A DNA stretch of 64,000 bases, taken from positions 78,504,424 through 78,568,423 of the forward strand of contig NW_022098069.1 of assembly GCF_002288925.2 (NCBI RefSeq), in the 5' to 3' direction. Each line of letters opens with the position of its first letter. The first letter of the stretch is position 1. This DNA comes from Delphinapterus leucas. Its lineage: Eukaryota; Chordata; Mammalia; Artiodactyla; Monodontidae. The position numbers were made by a program, and so were the translations under genes. This document shows, one piece after another, positions 12,053-23,925 of the stretch. The notes below the pieces were generated by a model. That model had not been told where the DNA came from, made no database searches, and saw only the letters and a program-made list of their open reading frames with translations.

Positions 12053-13924
12053 TTTAATGCAGATTCAACTCTAGCTCCAGGAAAGAGACAACACCCCATG
12101 AAGTTGGCTTTTCTGTACAATGACGGTATTTATAACCTAAACCCATGACAAATACATGTTGCTCTCCTTTCTTTAGCCACAGTGCTAAATCTATGGACAG
12201 ATGAATCCAGAAAATAAAGGGTAGAGGAAGGTTTTGGTACTTCTCATTCTTACACCTAATATTACATCTCAAAATCTAGTTTTCTGCACTATAGAATGAT
12301 TGCTTATAGTGTACCAGGTTTGTTTTTAATCCAACAAGGCAATATTTCTACAAGCCTATCTTCTTGATACTCCTAATGATGGAGCACGGTTACATACTTT
12401 GTTAGAATGACTGATGTGGTAATCAAGGAGAAGGGGAGATACTGCTACAGAAACATGGGTGAAATCCAAGGAATAGCCTGGATTGTTTTCACATACTAAC
12501 ATACCTCATAATAAATATTAAATAAGACAATATGATAGAATAACAGGACCCCTGGAGGCTCAAATATCAAGGAACAGATAGCGTAGTTCAACTCACAAGA
12601 TAAAAAATAAAGAAATATGAGCTGAGACCATTCTGGCCAAAGATAAAATTATATGAAATAGATATTAGAAAAAAAAATAAGGGATAAATCTCTTTCTCAT
12701 GATCATTTGCAGACCTGCTTACTTTATTATATATATTTCCTTTCTGTTTCTTGCTTCTGTCCACTCTCAAATATAGAGTGCATTGGTTAATTTAGTCAAT
12801 AAATCACAGAACACTGAGATGCTATGATGACAGAAAAACAGAAGACATAGACATAACCCAGAGAACACAGTTATCATCTTTAGAAGCAACAGCCAAAAAT
12901 CACTTTCGGTTTTCTCCTACTGTAAATGGAATAAGATAATTTTCAGTTGTATGTGAAGCAGACACATTATGTAAAACAGGAACATTTTAGGAATTGTATA
13001 TATAGAAAAAGGAGTAGGTTAGTTCTTGCCTATGATTTTGGACGGGTAGGGTAAGTATGATGATTTCTATTGTTTTTGCTTGCCTATTACCCCTTCACCT
13101 GGGAATAGATCCTGATCTCTATGGCAAGAGGGAGAGGTAGTAGGTGACGGAGACTAACTTAAATCAAAATATCTCAAGCCCCTGACACTCAGATAATGTT
13201 CATTCTTGTGAATATTAATCTATAATGAAGAGGCTAGGGTTCATTAAATTACATTATTTTAAGGCTGGTCAGAACGCCCTGAATTCCTGCTGTCAATCTC
13301 AGTGTTGCCTTGATCTGTGTTTCCTCAGACTGGAATGTTTAGCTTTAACTACTTCACCCTCCTTTATATAAATCCTTTGTTTGTTTATTTATTTAACTTA
13401 GCTGAATCTGAGTCTTCTTTTGGTGGTTGTTAATACCGCAACCAAAGAACATAAGTGCTACCAAATTAGAGCAATTCCACAGAAATTTGAGTTTAACATT
13501 TTTCAACCAAGAATTTTACCAAGAATTAGTTTTTCAAATATTTATGAAGGCAAAAAAAAATTCAGGTACACAAGTCTCACTGAAAATTATTTTCTGTTTC
13601 ACTGGAAGATAAATCAAAATTTGATATCACTGATGGCAGTCATTATGTTGGAGAAATTTCGGTCATCAACACTGAAAACAATTTCAAAGATTGAAATAAA
13701 CACACATGGTTTCAGATACAAACTACAATTCTGCTACAGTTAATGAGTAAATAAAAGCTACTTTACTACTAGCTTTCCATTTACCTGGAGTAATGGTTAG
13801 AAAAATATAGTGATTATTTTAATTAAGCAGCCTAAATGTCAAAATGAAAGGATTATTAATTTGTTATGACAGAGGAATGATGGATACTTTGTGCATAAGA
13901 ATTCTTATTTAGGAGTGAAGAAAA
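12053..13924. other. Unassigned sequence
   Basis: About 1.9 kb of unique-looking AT-rich DNA. The longest frame (13420-13743, 107 codons, plus) has no recognisable domain and lies in low-complexity AT DNA, so I do not call it a gene. Confidence 0.5.
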
Positions 13925-13995
13925 TCTTTCTAAAGGCTTAACACAGTTCTAGGCACACAATGGATACTCAGTAAATATTTTCTGATTGTGTAAAT
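13925..13995 (+). mobile_element. MIR 3' fragment
   Basis: 'cttaacacagttctaggcac' and 'ctcagtaaatattttctgatt' match the 3' end of the ancient tRNA-derived SINE MIR. Confidence 0.65.
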
Positions 13996-14268
13996 GAAAG
14001 AGTTAATACAAATTAAACCTTGTAGGACTTTATTTAGTGAGATATGATAAAAAAATACCTGAAATAAAAGATTAATTTGATTATCTAAGGAAAATTAGAC
14101 CAAAAGGAAAATATAAAATTTTAAGGCAAATAATAGTATTGAGAAAAGAGTCATAGGCAATTTAAGAGAAAATATCTTTAAGAATACATGATTCCATAAT
14201 CCTTTCCCCTTTCAGACATTCACTGATAAGCAGGAAATGGATTTTGTGTTATAAAAAACAACTGAGAG

Positions 14269-14318
14269 ACATACTGGAAAATGTTCTATCTCTACATACT
14301 GGAAAATGTTCTATCTCT
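14269..14318. repeat. 25 bp direct tandem duplication
   Basis: Two identical 25 bp copies, at 14269-14293 and 14294-14318. The core is tactggaaaatgttctatc. A partial third echo, 'gatgttctatcag', follows at 14329. Confidence 0.9.
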
Positions 14319-14484
14319 ATGTTCTCTGATGTTCTATCAGTGTCAGAACAAGGAAATGCAAATTAAGCCAACAGTGAGATTGTGATTTTTAAATGCTTTT
14401 TACAATAAAAGTCTCAAATAATGATAATGAAACGACAACACTGCTTTGGAGAAGGTTTTAAAAATTTAAAAATCATCCTTTTTT

Positions 14485-15005
14485 ATTCCTTTTCCCTAGG
14501 CCTCCTCTTCTAAACAGTAGTTAAATGCAATTCATTCTGCCTTTCTAATCTCTACTCTGCTCCACTGCCCCCAGCTGCCACTCTAGCTTAGTTTAACATC
14601 ATAGCTACCTGAATTCCCACATTTACCTTCTATTTTGTCCTTCAGCCTCCAGTCTTATTCCCCTCGATACATTCTCCTCATTCAGCCACAGAGCAATTTT
14701 GATCATGTCACTCCTCTGTTTAAAACTATTGTAATAGCATCTCTTTGCCCTTACTTAAAGTCAAACTGATTAATATGTTTTCAGGACACTTCATTTACTT
14801 TTATGTTGCTGTTCAATTACTTATCCAACTTCAGTTTCCCTTTTCCCCTTCCTTCAACCCCATCTCTCATTCTATAACTCCCAAATCGAAGTCCAGGCAG
14901 CTCAACCTTCCATTTCCCCATGTTCTCACTTACCTCTTCATCACCTTGGCCCAGATATTCTCTTTGCAAAACATGCTTCCTTTAGTCTGTCTAACCTCTT
15001 AGCAT
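14485..15005 (-). mobile_element. L2-like ancient LINE fragment
   Basis: 'gatcatgtcactcctctgtt' followed by 'aaaactattgtaatagcatc', and C/T-rich flanks such as 'ctctactctgctccactgcc', match in order an ancient mammal-wide repeat usually classed with L2, in antisense orientation. No coding frame survives. Confidence 0.45.
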
Positions 15006-15279
15006 CCTAGACATGGGCTCAGTTTTGATACCAATCACTCCATCATTACAACTAGTTCCCTTAGAAACCTATAATTAACCTATTACAATCTTGCACTGCG
15101 GGCAAATGGCTCTTCTTTTTTCCTTGAGGGTTTGCTCATTTTGGTATCTGCAGTACAATTATATTTTAGGACTGAAATAGTCAATCAATCAAAATTCATT
15201 TAATATGGAATATCTGGCATAGTATTATCAATCCTAGGACCCTTTCCAAAATATATAATCCTGAGAGTAAAGCTACATG
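15006..15279. other. Unassigned sequence
   Basis: Nothing recognised. Confidence 0.5.
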
Positions 15280-15362
15280 GTAGTATTTATAGTAACACTA
15301 TTTATAATAGGGAAATATTAGAAAACGTCTACAAGTTTAAATATAGGATGTTAGATAAATGC
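15280..15362 (+). mobile_element. Short L1 ORF2 remnant
   Basis: 'gtaacactatttataatagg' plus the 'ggatgttagataaatgcatt' region resembles the C-terminal ORF2 stretch that reads 'atttacaatagcaaagata' in the L1 at 9732. It is very short and degenerate. Confidence 0.35.
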
Positions 15363-15745
15363 ATTAGGGTGGCAGCAGTCACTTGCTATTTGTGTTTACT
15401 TTCAAAATTCATTCTCCCCAAAACACCTCTCTCTTTTTATCCTTATGGTTTATAAAGAAATGGCCCCACTCTCTCTCAAGGAGTGGACCTTGATTGGCTT
15501 AAACTAATCAGCATATTGCATTAGTTTGAACCAGTAATTGGCTCAAAAATTAACTAAGAAGACATCTAGAGACAATGTAGCTCTGAAAGATAATTGCTAG
15601 AGATTCAAAAGAAGGAAAAGTCATTTTCCTTTTCCACTAGAAAGTACTGAATGTTATTATAGTTTAAGGATATGAGGTCTCATACACAGACATTTTTAAT
15701 TAAACTTTTTAATTGTGGACTCATGAATTTATAAGAAATAATCGA
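15363..15745. other. Unassigned sequence, possibly an old repeat
   Basis: The phrase 'gattggcttaaactaatcag' followed by 'tggctcaaaaattaac' recalls an old interspersed repeat, but I cannot name the family. Confidence 0.3.
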
Positions 15746-15749
15746 GATC

Positions 15750-16135
15750 CTATGTGTCTTAGTGATAACAAAATATCATATACTGGGTGCTTATAAACAA
15801 AAGAAATTTATTTCTCACAGTTCTAGAAGCTCAAGTCCAAGATGAGGGTGCCAGCACAGCGGAGTTCTGGTGAGAACCCTCTGCCAGGTTGCAGACTGCC
15901 ACCTTCTGGTTTTATCCTCACATGGCAGAGAGCAGAGAGAGGAGGCAAGCTCTCTTGTGACTCCTATAAAGGCACTAATCCCATTCATGAGGGCTCCACC
16001 CTCATGACCTCATCTAATCGTAATTACCTCCCCAAAGCCTCACCTCATAATACCATCACATGGGGGTTAGGGTTTCAACATATGAATCTGAGGGGTTGGG
16101 CACAGACATTCAGACATCCATAACACTACACCACT
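15750..16135 (-). mobile_element. MaLR LTR (MST/MLT1-like), antisense
   Basis: In the plus reading: 'aaatttatttctcacagttct', 'aagtccaagatgagggtgcc', 'tcctcacatggcagagagca', 'catgacctcatctaatcg' and 'agggtttcaacatatgaat'. This is the antisense order of a mammalian apparent LTR retrotransposon LTR. The 93-codon frame across it is incidental. Confidence 0.8.
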
Positions 16136-16177
16136 TTTATGGATGCACAGACATTCATAACACTACACCACTTTTAT
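16101..16177. repeat. Imperfect ~37 bp tandem duplication
   Basis: The segment ending at 16140 is echoed at 16146-16177. Both copies contain cataacactacaccactttt. The first copy has an extra 'cagacatc' after 'cacagacatt'. It lies at the junction between the MaLR LTR and the CHR-2-like SINE. Confidence 0.85.
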
Positions 16178-16212
16178 CTAAGTTCCCCCAATGGCTCATC
16201 TTTCAGAAAGAC

Positions 16213-16509
16213 TACGTCTTAAGAATCCACCTGCCAATGCAGCGGACACAGTTTCGAGCCCTGGTCCAGGAAGATCTCACATGCTGTGGAGCAACTAAGC
16301 TCATGTGCCACAACTACTGAGCCCGTGTGCCACATCTACTGAAGCCCGTGTGCCTAGAGCCCATGCTTCACAACAAGAGAAGTCACCGCAATGAGAAGCC
16401 CGCGCACCGCAATGAAGAGTAGCCCCTGCTCTCAGCAACTACAGAAAGCCTGTGTGCAGAAACAGATCCAACGTACCCAAAAATAAATTAATCAATTAAT
16501 TTAAAAAAA
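16213..16509 (+). mobile_element. CHR-2-like SINE (older, longer subtype)
   Basis: It includes 'ccacctgccaatgcagcgga', 'ggtccaggaagatctcacatg', 'gagaagcccgcgcaccgcaa' and an 'aaaaataaattaatcaatta' tail. It is about 90 bp longer than the common CHR copies here. The tRNA head is degraded. Confidence 0.8.
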
Positions 16510-16539
16510 GATCACAGCATATAACTATGAAATTCACAT

Positions 16540-17665
16540 TGACAGAGTTAAATTACTGATCAGTTCCATTACAAAGCTTTTTGATGTTGTCCTTTTATAA
16601 TCACACCAATTTCCCTCTTACCCTAGCCATATGACACTAACCCTAACCCCTGGCAACGATTAACTAATATGTTCTCCACTTCTATAATTTTGTCAACCTA
16701 AGAGTGCTATATATATTGAATCATAAAGTTTATAACCTTTTGATATTGGCTTTCCCACTTGGCATAATTCTGTGAAGATTCATCCAAGTTGTGGAGTGTA
16801 TCAGTAGTCCATTCATTTTTATTGCTGAGTAGTATTCCATGTTATACATGTACCATAGTTTGCGTAAGCATTCACCTATTGAAGAACATCTGAGGTTATA
16901 CTTTATGGCCATTAAAACTAAAGCTACTGTATATATTCATATGCAAAGTTTCTGGGTGAACAGCATTTTTTATTTCTCTGGCATTAATGCCCAAAATTAT
17001 AATTGCTGGTTCGTATGGAAGTTGCATATTTAGTTTTATAAGAAGCTGCCAAACTGTTTTTCAGAGTGGCTGTACCCTTTTACATTTCTACCAGCAATGT
17101 GTGAATAATCAAGTTTCTCTGCATCTTGCCAGGATTTAATATGGTCACTATCTTATATATTAGCCTTTCTGAAAGGTACCTGGTATTATCTCATTTTGAT
17201 TTTACTTTATGTCTCCCTGTTAGCTAATGATCTTGAACATCTTTTCTTGTGGTTATTTGCCATCTATATTCTTTTCAGTGAAACGTCTTCTGCCTATTTT
17301 CTATTTGGACTCCTCCTTCCTTTTTTCTTGCTTCCTTTTTTCCTTCCCTTCCTTTTTTTCCTTTCTTTCATTCTGTTTACTGTTGAGTTGAGAGTTTTAT
17401 ATTTTCTAGATACTAATCTGTTGGATAGTGGTTTGCAAATATTTTCTCCTAGTGTCTAGCTTGTGTTTTTACAATTTTAACAGAGTTTTTCACAGAGCAG
17501 ACCTTTCAATTTTGATGAAGCACAGTTTATCACAATTATTCCTTTATGAATCATGCTTTTGAAATCAAGTCTAAGAACTCTTTACCTACCCCTAGATTCC
17601 TAGGTTTGTTTCATTTTTCCTCTAAATGTTTTCTAGTTTTATACTTAAGTTCATGCAGTTGGAGT
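16540..17665 (-). mobile_element. Old L1 3' half, minus strand
   Basis: On the plus strand, 'ttgctgagtagtattccatg', 'ataattgctggttcgtatgg', 'cagagtggctgtaccctttt' and 'tgcaaatattttctcctag' run in L1 ORF2 C-terminal order, starting with the 3'UTR at the left. Frames are broken throughout. A C/T-rich tract lies within it. Confidence 0.8.
17318..17372. repeat. C/T-rich microsatellite-like tract inside the old L1
   Basis: Irregular ccttttttc and ccttccc units. It expands the L1 ORF2-derived sequence locally. Confidence 0.75.
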
Positions 17666-19842
17666 TATTTTTTCATAGTATGTACTCAGGCATGCATTTT
17701 AGTCACACACCAACTGTGAAAAGCTGGTGGGTCAATGGGAGAACCTGTAAATGAGGCTAACACCACAAAGGAAAATGAAAATACTACTTATGCCTAATTA
17801 GGAAGATCATAAGCTAGTGAGTTTCTTTATATTGGCTTAAACAAGTTTAAGTTTTGTGTGCTAATCATAAAAGAATTCTAACATGCCAATATTAGTATGA
17901 AGAATTCTACAATGACATCTGGAAGAAATATAAATTAGTAAAAAAATTGTTGCTGTTGTAAAGAGAAATGTTTGGTAAAGGAAACAAGATATATAATCTT
18001 TTATGTAGGATGATCACACCTGTGTATAAACAAACAGAACTCCCACATATGCTAATATTTAAAAGGAAATAAGTGAAATATTTGCATGTCATTGAAGTTT
18101 AGCTGATGTTCCTTAATACATAACATTCTTTTAAGAAATATATACACTTCCTAAATGTCATTTTAGTAGCACAATCTTTCAAATATTGAAAAAATATACA
18201 TGAGATAACTGACATATTTCACTACAGTTACAGTTTAAATTGTCTTTATAGTTAAATTTTGATTTAAAGGAGAATGACATACTTTGTCTTCTAAATATAT
18301 CAAGCTCATATTCTGAGGGCTCTGAGTTTTTGTTTTTATTTATTTTTAAGATGATGAAGTTTCTTCTGAAATGTTCCATAAAGAACACTATCAGCTAAAT
18401 TTTTCCCAGAGAGATAAGTGTAATATTATACTTTTATTGAGAGGAATTTTAAATGTTAAAAAAATTCTTAAATCAGAAATTTTTAAAATGCATGGTAAGA
18501 TTCTATTCAGATTTAAAATGTTAGGTGTTACATAGTAATTCTCTGGTATAGGATCCATTAGGTGACATGGTGTGGGGATGAGGAAAGGGGTATTTAAGAT
18601 TATAATCCCCATTTCATAAGTAAAGCAATGGAATTTTGGAGGATTTTCATCCTCCATAGAGTTAGCTAGGTATAGAAGTAATATTCAAACCTGTATCTGT
18701 CTAGTTCTATAGCCTGTGGTTTGAAAAAACATATTGTACTTCCCACCAGTGCTTGCACACGTAGTAATTCTATTGTAACACTTGACTAAAAAATCTCATG
18801 CATATTTTATAATGGTATTACCATATTATTAAGAGATCCTCAATGGTTAGCTAATAACTTCAAGGAGTATTTAATTATCCTGGAATGTCTAATAGAAATT
18901 GAAAGCAAATAAGAAATTAATCAAAACTTTCCAGGAAAAAAAATAAAGTAAAATTTCTGAGACTGCAATGTCTAATTAGTGTGTCTGGACACAATGCTGG
19001 GTCACAGGCAGAGGACCAGCAAGGAAATGGAGTCCTGCAGGCAACCTGTTGCCTAGGATTTACCTTTTGTTGCTGTATGAAAGGGAAACCTAGAGATTTT
19101 GTACTGGAGACACCTGTTTGGTAGGAAGGGCACTCAGGGCATTTGGAGAACTGGCTATTTACCAAGAGAAGTAGGAAAATTTTAATATTTTAATAAAGGA
19201 TGTGCCTGTATAAAAAACGTGCTGAATCTGTATCATCCTGGTTCTAGGTGTGATGAGACACTGGCCCTCCCAGAGCTTGCCGTGGTCAAATAGAGCCTGG
19301 TCAGGTTACCTCATTGAGCCTAGTAATGTTGTTTTCTATGTCTCTCCTAGTCTCTTAAGCTGTGAAGCACTTTTCTGAGTCAAAGTAGAGATATGTCAGC
19401 CACTTGCCTGTTTCCACTTACTTTAAACAATCATTACTTTTTAAAATAAATTAAGTAGTATGCTTTATTATATTTATATTTGTGGTATTTTTGTTGTTGT
19501 TGTTCATTAATAACGTTAACTAGAATAGAGCCAGTTGAGGCAGGAAATTCAGATTCTAAATTTGGCTTCCATAATGTACTGTGTGAATGTGGAATATAAT
19601 TTGAATTTCTTTTATAGCCACAAGTTGCCTCATCAGTAAAACGATGGGACTGGAAGAGATTCATTCACCCAATTAAGAATTATGTGTGGAGTGTAGCTAA
19701 TCTTCAGAATACCTTCTCTGTGAAGTCAGAAACTTACACATTTGGAAAACATGGCTAAAGGTAAAAGAGGCATTTGAAGAAAATGTTCAAACTCTTATAT
19801 TAAAAAGTGTCTGCAGGTGAGCTGGATTATACTTGAAGAATA
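17666..19842. other. Unassigned sequence
   Basis: About 2.2 kb of AT-rich DNA without a recognised gene. A weak MIR-like stretch at 19545-19660 ('agttgcctcatcagtaaaac') is listed separately. Confidence 0.5.
19545..19660 (+). mobile_element. Possible MIR remnant
   Basis: 'attcagattctaaatttggc' and 'gttgcctcatcagtaaaacg' resemble the central MIR motif ('cctcatctgtaaaatgg' type). It is weak. Confidence 0.4.
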
Positions 19843-20326
19843 CAGTAAATCCCCTATATAGCAACAAGTTCCATTCTGAGAGCACGTTCGTAAGTCCACT
19901 TTGTTTGTAAGTCCAACACAGTTAGCCTAGGTACCCAACTAACACAATTGGCTATATAGTACTGTACTGTAATAGGTTTATAATACTTTTCACCCAAATA
20001 ATACATAAAGAAGACACAAAAAATAAAGAAAACATTTTTAATCTTACAGTACAGTACCTTGAAAAGTATAATACAGTACCAGCTACATTGTCGCTGCTTT
20101 CATGCTTGCTTCTAGACATCCTGGGCTTTTAATAAAGATACTGTTCTACTGTACTCTACACAGTACTGTACAGTAAAGTACACAAAAGCACAGCCACTTG
20201 TAGAGGATGCACTCATGTGACAATGTACGCCAGACACATTAACTAACTTACATGATTGGACATGCCAACGCACGTTTGCATCTTTGAAAGTTTGCCACTG
20301 GAAGGTGCGTATTAGGGGACTTACGG
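19843..20326. mobile_element. Tc1/mariner-type DNA transposon
   Basis: Inverted ends cagtaaatcccct (19843) and aggggacttacgg (to 20326) are flanked by TA on both sides (19841-19842 and 20327-20328). The interior carries 'cgttcgtaagtccactttgt', 'gttagcctaggtacccaac' and many acagtacagtac palindromes. There is no transposase frame, so it is non-autonomous. Confidence 0.85.
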
Positions 20327-20460
20327 TAGAATTAAGAAACCGAGGTGCTAGAGTCAAGCATATCTCAAATTTGAATACAAGTATGAACACATATTCCCCG
20401 GAGGAAAAGATTTCGTCTATCTAATATTTGATTTACTTAGAAATAAATTGATTAAAATAG

Positions 20461-20696
20461 CACACACCTGTCGCTGTCTGGGCCAACGGTCTGGGCCGGC
20501 TGACGGGCCTCGCCTGGCGTTTGCAGAACAGAAGGCGCCCCGGTCCAGTGAGGCAGCCAGTCCATGCTACCTCCTTCCCTGCAGCCCCGAACCTGGTGGC
20601 CCAGTCAGGCCAAGCCAGCCCCGTGTGGCCACGGCACCTTGCACTGCAGCCGTGCCGGCCTCAACTAGCGTGCCTGTGGCTCCGGGCTCCTTCTGG
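20461..20696. other. CpG-rich block beside the LTR-like element
   Basis: A sharp rise in G+C begins near 20461 after AT-rich DNA. I count 21 CpG dinucleotides in 20461-20760. It could be retroviral leader sequence, part of a longer LTR, or an unrelated GC-rich insert. The plus-strand frames here (20448-20699 and 20521-20910) have no recognisable domain and follow from the composition. Confidence 0.5.
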
Positions 20697-21428
20697 TGAT
20701 TGGAGGGCTGCGGCGCGAGCTCCCACAATGCAGCGCGCGGCACATGTGCAGCTTGGGAGAGAGGCTGATGAGCTGAGGCTCTGGCGTTACCTCAGAACTG
20801 GGTTAACCTCTCAAAGCGTGTCGGAGCCAAAAGACACAACCAAGGCAAAGAGCGGGACAAGGAAGGCTTTATTACTTGCAGTAAGTAAGAACACCCGGGA
20901 TCTTTCCTGAAGCAGCGTCGCCCCGAACAGCAAAATTGGGGAGGTTTTAAGATAAGGGTACGTGCATGTTCATGAAGGGGCTTGAGCTGAGGAGAATTCA
21001 GCATAGAATTGGGGCAAAAGTTGACAGAGTCCAAGCTTTAGTTGATTCAAGTCAGGAGGGTCAGAAAAAGTCCACACCAAAATCCCTTAGGTTCTGGTTG
21101 ATTCGGTGGTTGAGCGCTCGAGGGGGTTTAAATTCTGCAAAACAGCTCAAGAAAGTGTTTCAGGCTAATCTTTAATCTTTAACCATTTAATCTTTAACCA
21201 TTAAAGCAGAACTGGGAGTCTTTACAGCTGACAGTGTCTTTACTGTTGTTACTTCTCTGGCCTGATAAAATTGTTTTTGTGTTGTTGTTATTTGTTCCCT
21301 TAAGATTATTATTACTGGGACCTGTGCAAGGGCAAGCATTGGGGCCAGGCTTAGATCACAAAATGGCTTAGGCCTAAAATGGCTTCTCGTGTGTCAGAAA
21401 GCTGTATCTGGTTCTTTTCCTCCAATCA
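20697..21428 (-). mobile_element. ERV LTR-like element, minus strand
   Basis: 732 bp with TG...CA ends inside a perfect 12 bp inverted repeat: ggtgattggagg at 20695-20706 and its complement at 21419-21430. On the minus strand there is an AATAAA signal (plus 20868-20873), and just upstream of the start lies a purine-rich tract (agggtaggggg, plus 21429-21441) like a polypurine tract. These point to a 3' LTR of a minus-strand provirus. There is no matching target-site duplication. A competing 3' edge exists: gctgca at about 20729 on the minus strand, followed closely by 'tgggagctcg', which resembles a proline-type primer-binding site. Confidence 0.55.
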
Positions 21429-22700
21429 CCCCCTACCCTAGCTGCATACACTGGGGGCACCGAAGTGATGGCTCAGCTGGAGAATGTGGTCAGGGTTCTG
21501 ATGGCACCACCTTCCGTGGTTGACAATGAACAGTGCCAGCATGTAGTTTTCATTAGTTTCATTTAGGAAATCAGAATTACCATTTGAAGTTGGCAAGCAT
21601 ATTTCGGGTTCTTTACGCTTTGGAAGTAATAGTTGAAGACAGGTGAGGAACGTTTGTGAAAATTGTGATTGGTGATTAACCACCACCTGCCTGAGGTGTC
21701 TTCTAAGAGGAGCTAACCTTTTTATGGTGCCAGGGTCAGTCACTACATTTCAAAACAAAAACAGAACCGAATAAAGTGGGCTGTGTCCTCTGTCAAGCTG
21801 CCACAGCAATAACAAAAGCAGTAGTTGTCTGAAAATGGATTCTCTTGGAAAAAGGTAGCATCAAGTCACTATGAACATCCCTTCTAACCTATGTTTTCCA
21901 AAGGTCAAACCTCCAAAAGTATGTTGGGAAGAGATTCCATTAATGGTAGCAGTAATTGTAAAAGGAGTATCCTCAGATAAATCAGTTGACAGCAAAAGCA
22001 TTTTTCATGAAGACAGCCAGTTGATAATGTTGACGAAAAATTAATCAGTTGATCTAAGAGAGAAATAGACAGTTTTACTCTAGCCAAACTGAGGATTATA
22101 ACGCCAGGATATAGCACCTTGGAAAGCTCTGAGAACTGTTCCACCTATTAGAAGTTAAAACACAGTTATATAAGTTTTTTGAGACAGAGGAGTGTACATT
22201 AAATGACGTATTACTGACAGTTTACACAATCTGGCAAATAGTGGGTTATGGGTCATCCTGGGCCCTTATAAGATTAAGAAGGAATGTTATCTTTGAAGGA
22301 GTTGTCTTGTTGGTGCTAGGAGAAGGTTGCTCTTTATGGTTGAGCAGGTGTTTCCGTAGATGGGGAGGTTTGGTTGATGCATATTGCTGATGCGCAATGC
22401 ACAGTAGAGGGAAGAGAAGAGGCCAAAGGGCAGAGAAAAAAATGTTATGTTTAAATTTTTCTTGTCTTGCCATAAAATATGAATTTTATTTCAAAATAAG
22501 TAATGGCAATCTCAATGTGCAAACTATGGCCTGTTCTAACTGCACTATTGGTTGAATTTTCAAATTCAAGTAAAACTAGCAACATTTGACTATGTTGCAT
22601 ATGGAATTTCATGGTAACTGCAAAAGAGTTTTTCATGAAGAAGGCCTTCAAATCTTCATGTTAACTGTTGAAGTTCTGCAGTTCACCTGAAAGGAAAATC
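21429..22700 (-). mobile_element. Possible degenerate ERV internal region
   Basis: It lies upstream of the LTR-like element on the minus strand. Minus frames at 21438-21743 (101 codons), 21905-22144 (79) and 22246-22473 (75, with a hydrophobic stretch near its start) sit end to end in different frames, as expected of decayed coding DNA. I cannot match any of them to a named retroviral protein. It could equally be non-repetitive DNA. Confidence 0.3.
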
Positions 22701-23739
22701 TCAGTGCTCGGATATCTTCAGTATTTCATCATTACCTTGCACTTGCTAATCAAGCCTTGAGCTGGAACATTCTTCCTCTTGCTCCATGGAGCAAATAATA
22801 TCTATTCACATTCCCTGGAGAGTTTCCATGTTGGAATCTCCCGTCACTTGTGTTGCTTAAGAAAAGAGCTAAATGTAAGCTTGGTAAATGAAAATATCTC
22901 AATTATGTGGTGGACCCAGCAATATTAGTTGTCTCACTGTGCCTCAATTCCAAACAGCCTTCTTAAATGATCTTTAAATGAAGTATGCAAGTAGAGGCTG
23001 ACTTACCCTTTAATCATGAATAGTTACGTGAAAAATTAAAGTAGCTAAACTAGACTACATAAACTCTTAAAAGGAGATGTAATAACTTAGAGTTATCACT
23101 TGACATATTTTAATACTCCTTTCTATTCCCAAGAGGTAATTACTCCATTGTAATGTTAAAATTCAGGCTTATAAATGCTGTTTATAAGACTGGAAAGACT
23201 CTTTTTCTTTCTGTAATCTCTCTCCTTTGTCTTGGCAGCCAGTTCAGTCTCTCACTATGAAAAAGAGACAGACATCAGCAATATGTGGTGAAACAAGATT
23301 TAAAAAATAGAACACTCTCTAAAATTAAATAAGATTTAGTGTTAATTACTCATAATTACTCAAACTTTTCATTGAAATTCATCCAATGAATTGAAGAATT
23401 GTTGGCTTGAAAATACACAGTGTTTAAGTGTTCTATCTTAAAAATTATAGTTATTGTGTGTATGTAGTTATATATATATTTTTTCTGTAGATTAGATAGG
23501 CTGTGTCTAAATTTTACCAATGTAATTTGGCTAAAAAGTGCTAAAATGATTTTCTCATTACAAATCATACCTAGATTGTCAGAAGTTTCTCCCACCACTC
23601 TCTGCTGCCCTTCTCTGCTGGGTTACATGAAATTGACAAAAATCAATCTGCTGAGTCATTGTGCAGATATTCGTGAGAGTTTTCAAGTTGGAGGGGGATG
23701 GTTTCTGAGATATGAACAAAAATACCATGGAGATTTTAA
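22701..23739. other. Unassigned sequence
   Basis: AT-rich DNA with no gene or repeat recognised. It has a short TA-rich run near 23470. Confidence 0.5.
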
Positions 23740-23925
23740 GTTTCAGCACTTACTAGCTATGTGGATTTGATTAAGATAAACTCTCTGAACCTCATTTTCC
23801 ACATTTTAAAAATAGAAAATAAACTTACTGCACAAAGATGATATATAGATTACATTGGATGATGTCAATGCCTGTTGCATGGAACCTTGTACCTAGTAAA
23901 TACTGGATGTTTCCTTCTACTGATG
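23740..23925 (+). mobile_element. MIR
   Basis: 'gcacttactagctatgtgga', 'aaactctctgaacctcatttt' and 'accttgtacctagtaaatac' follow MIR from core to 3' end. Confidence 0.8.

Noticed and set aside
13420..13743. 107-codon plus frame with overlapping 61-codon frame
   Set aside because: Two overlapping frames in AT-rich DNA with no recognisable features.
16628..16655. Telomere-like 'actaaccctaacccc'
   Set aside because: Only about two units occur, inside an old L1 3'UTR. This is too short to be an interstitial telomeric array.
20521..20910. 129-codon proline/alanine/arginine-rich frame in CpG-rich DNA
   Set aside because: It has the composition expected of GC-rich DNA, crosses into the LTR-like element and shows no known domain.
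22246..22473. Minus frame with a hydrophobic N-terminal stretch as an intact viral envelope gene
   Set aside because: It is only 75 codons long, stops follow immediately, and I see no diagnostic envelope motif. It is at most a decayed fragment.
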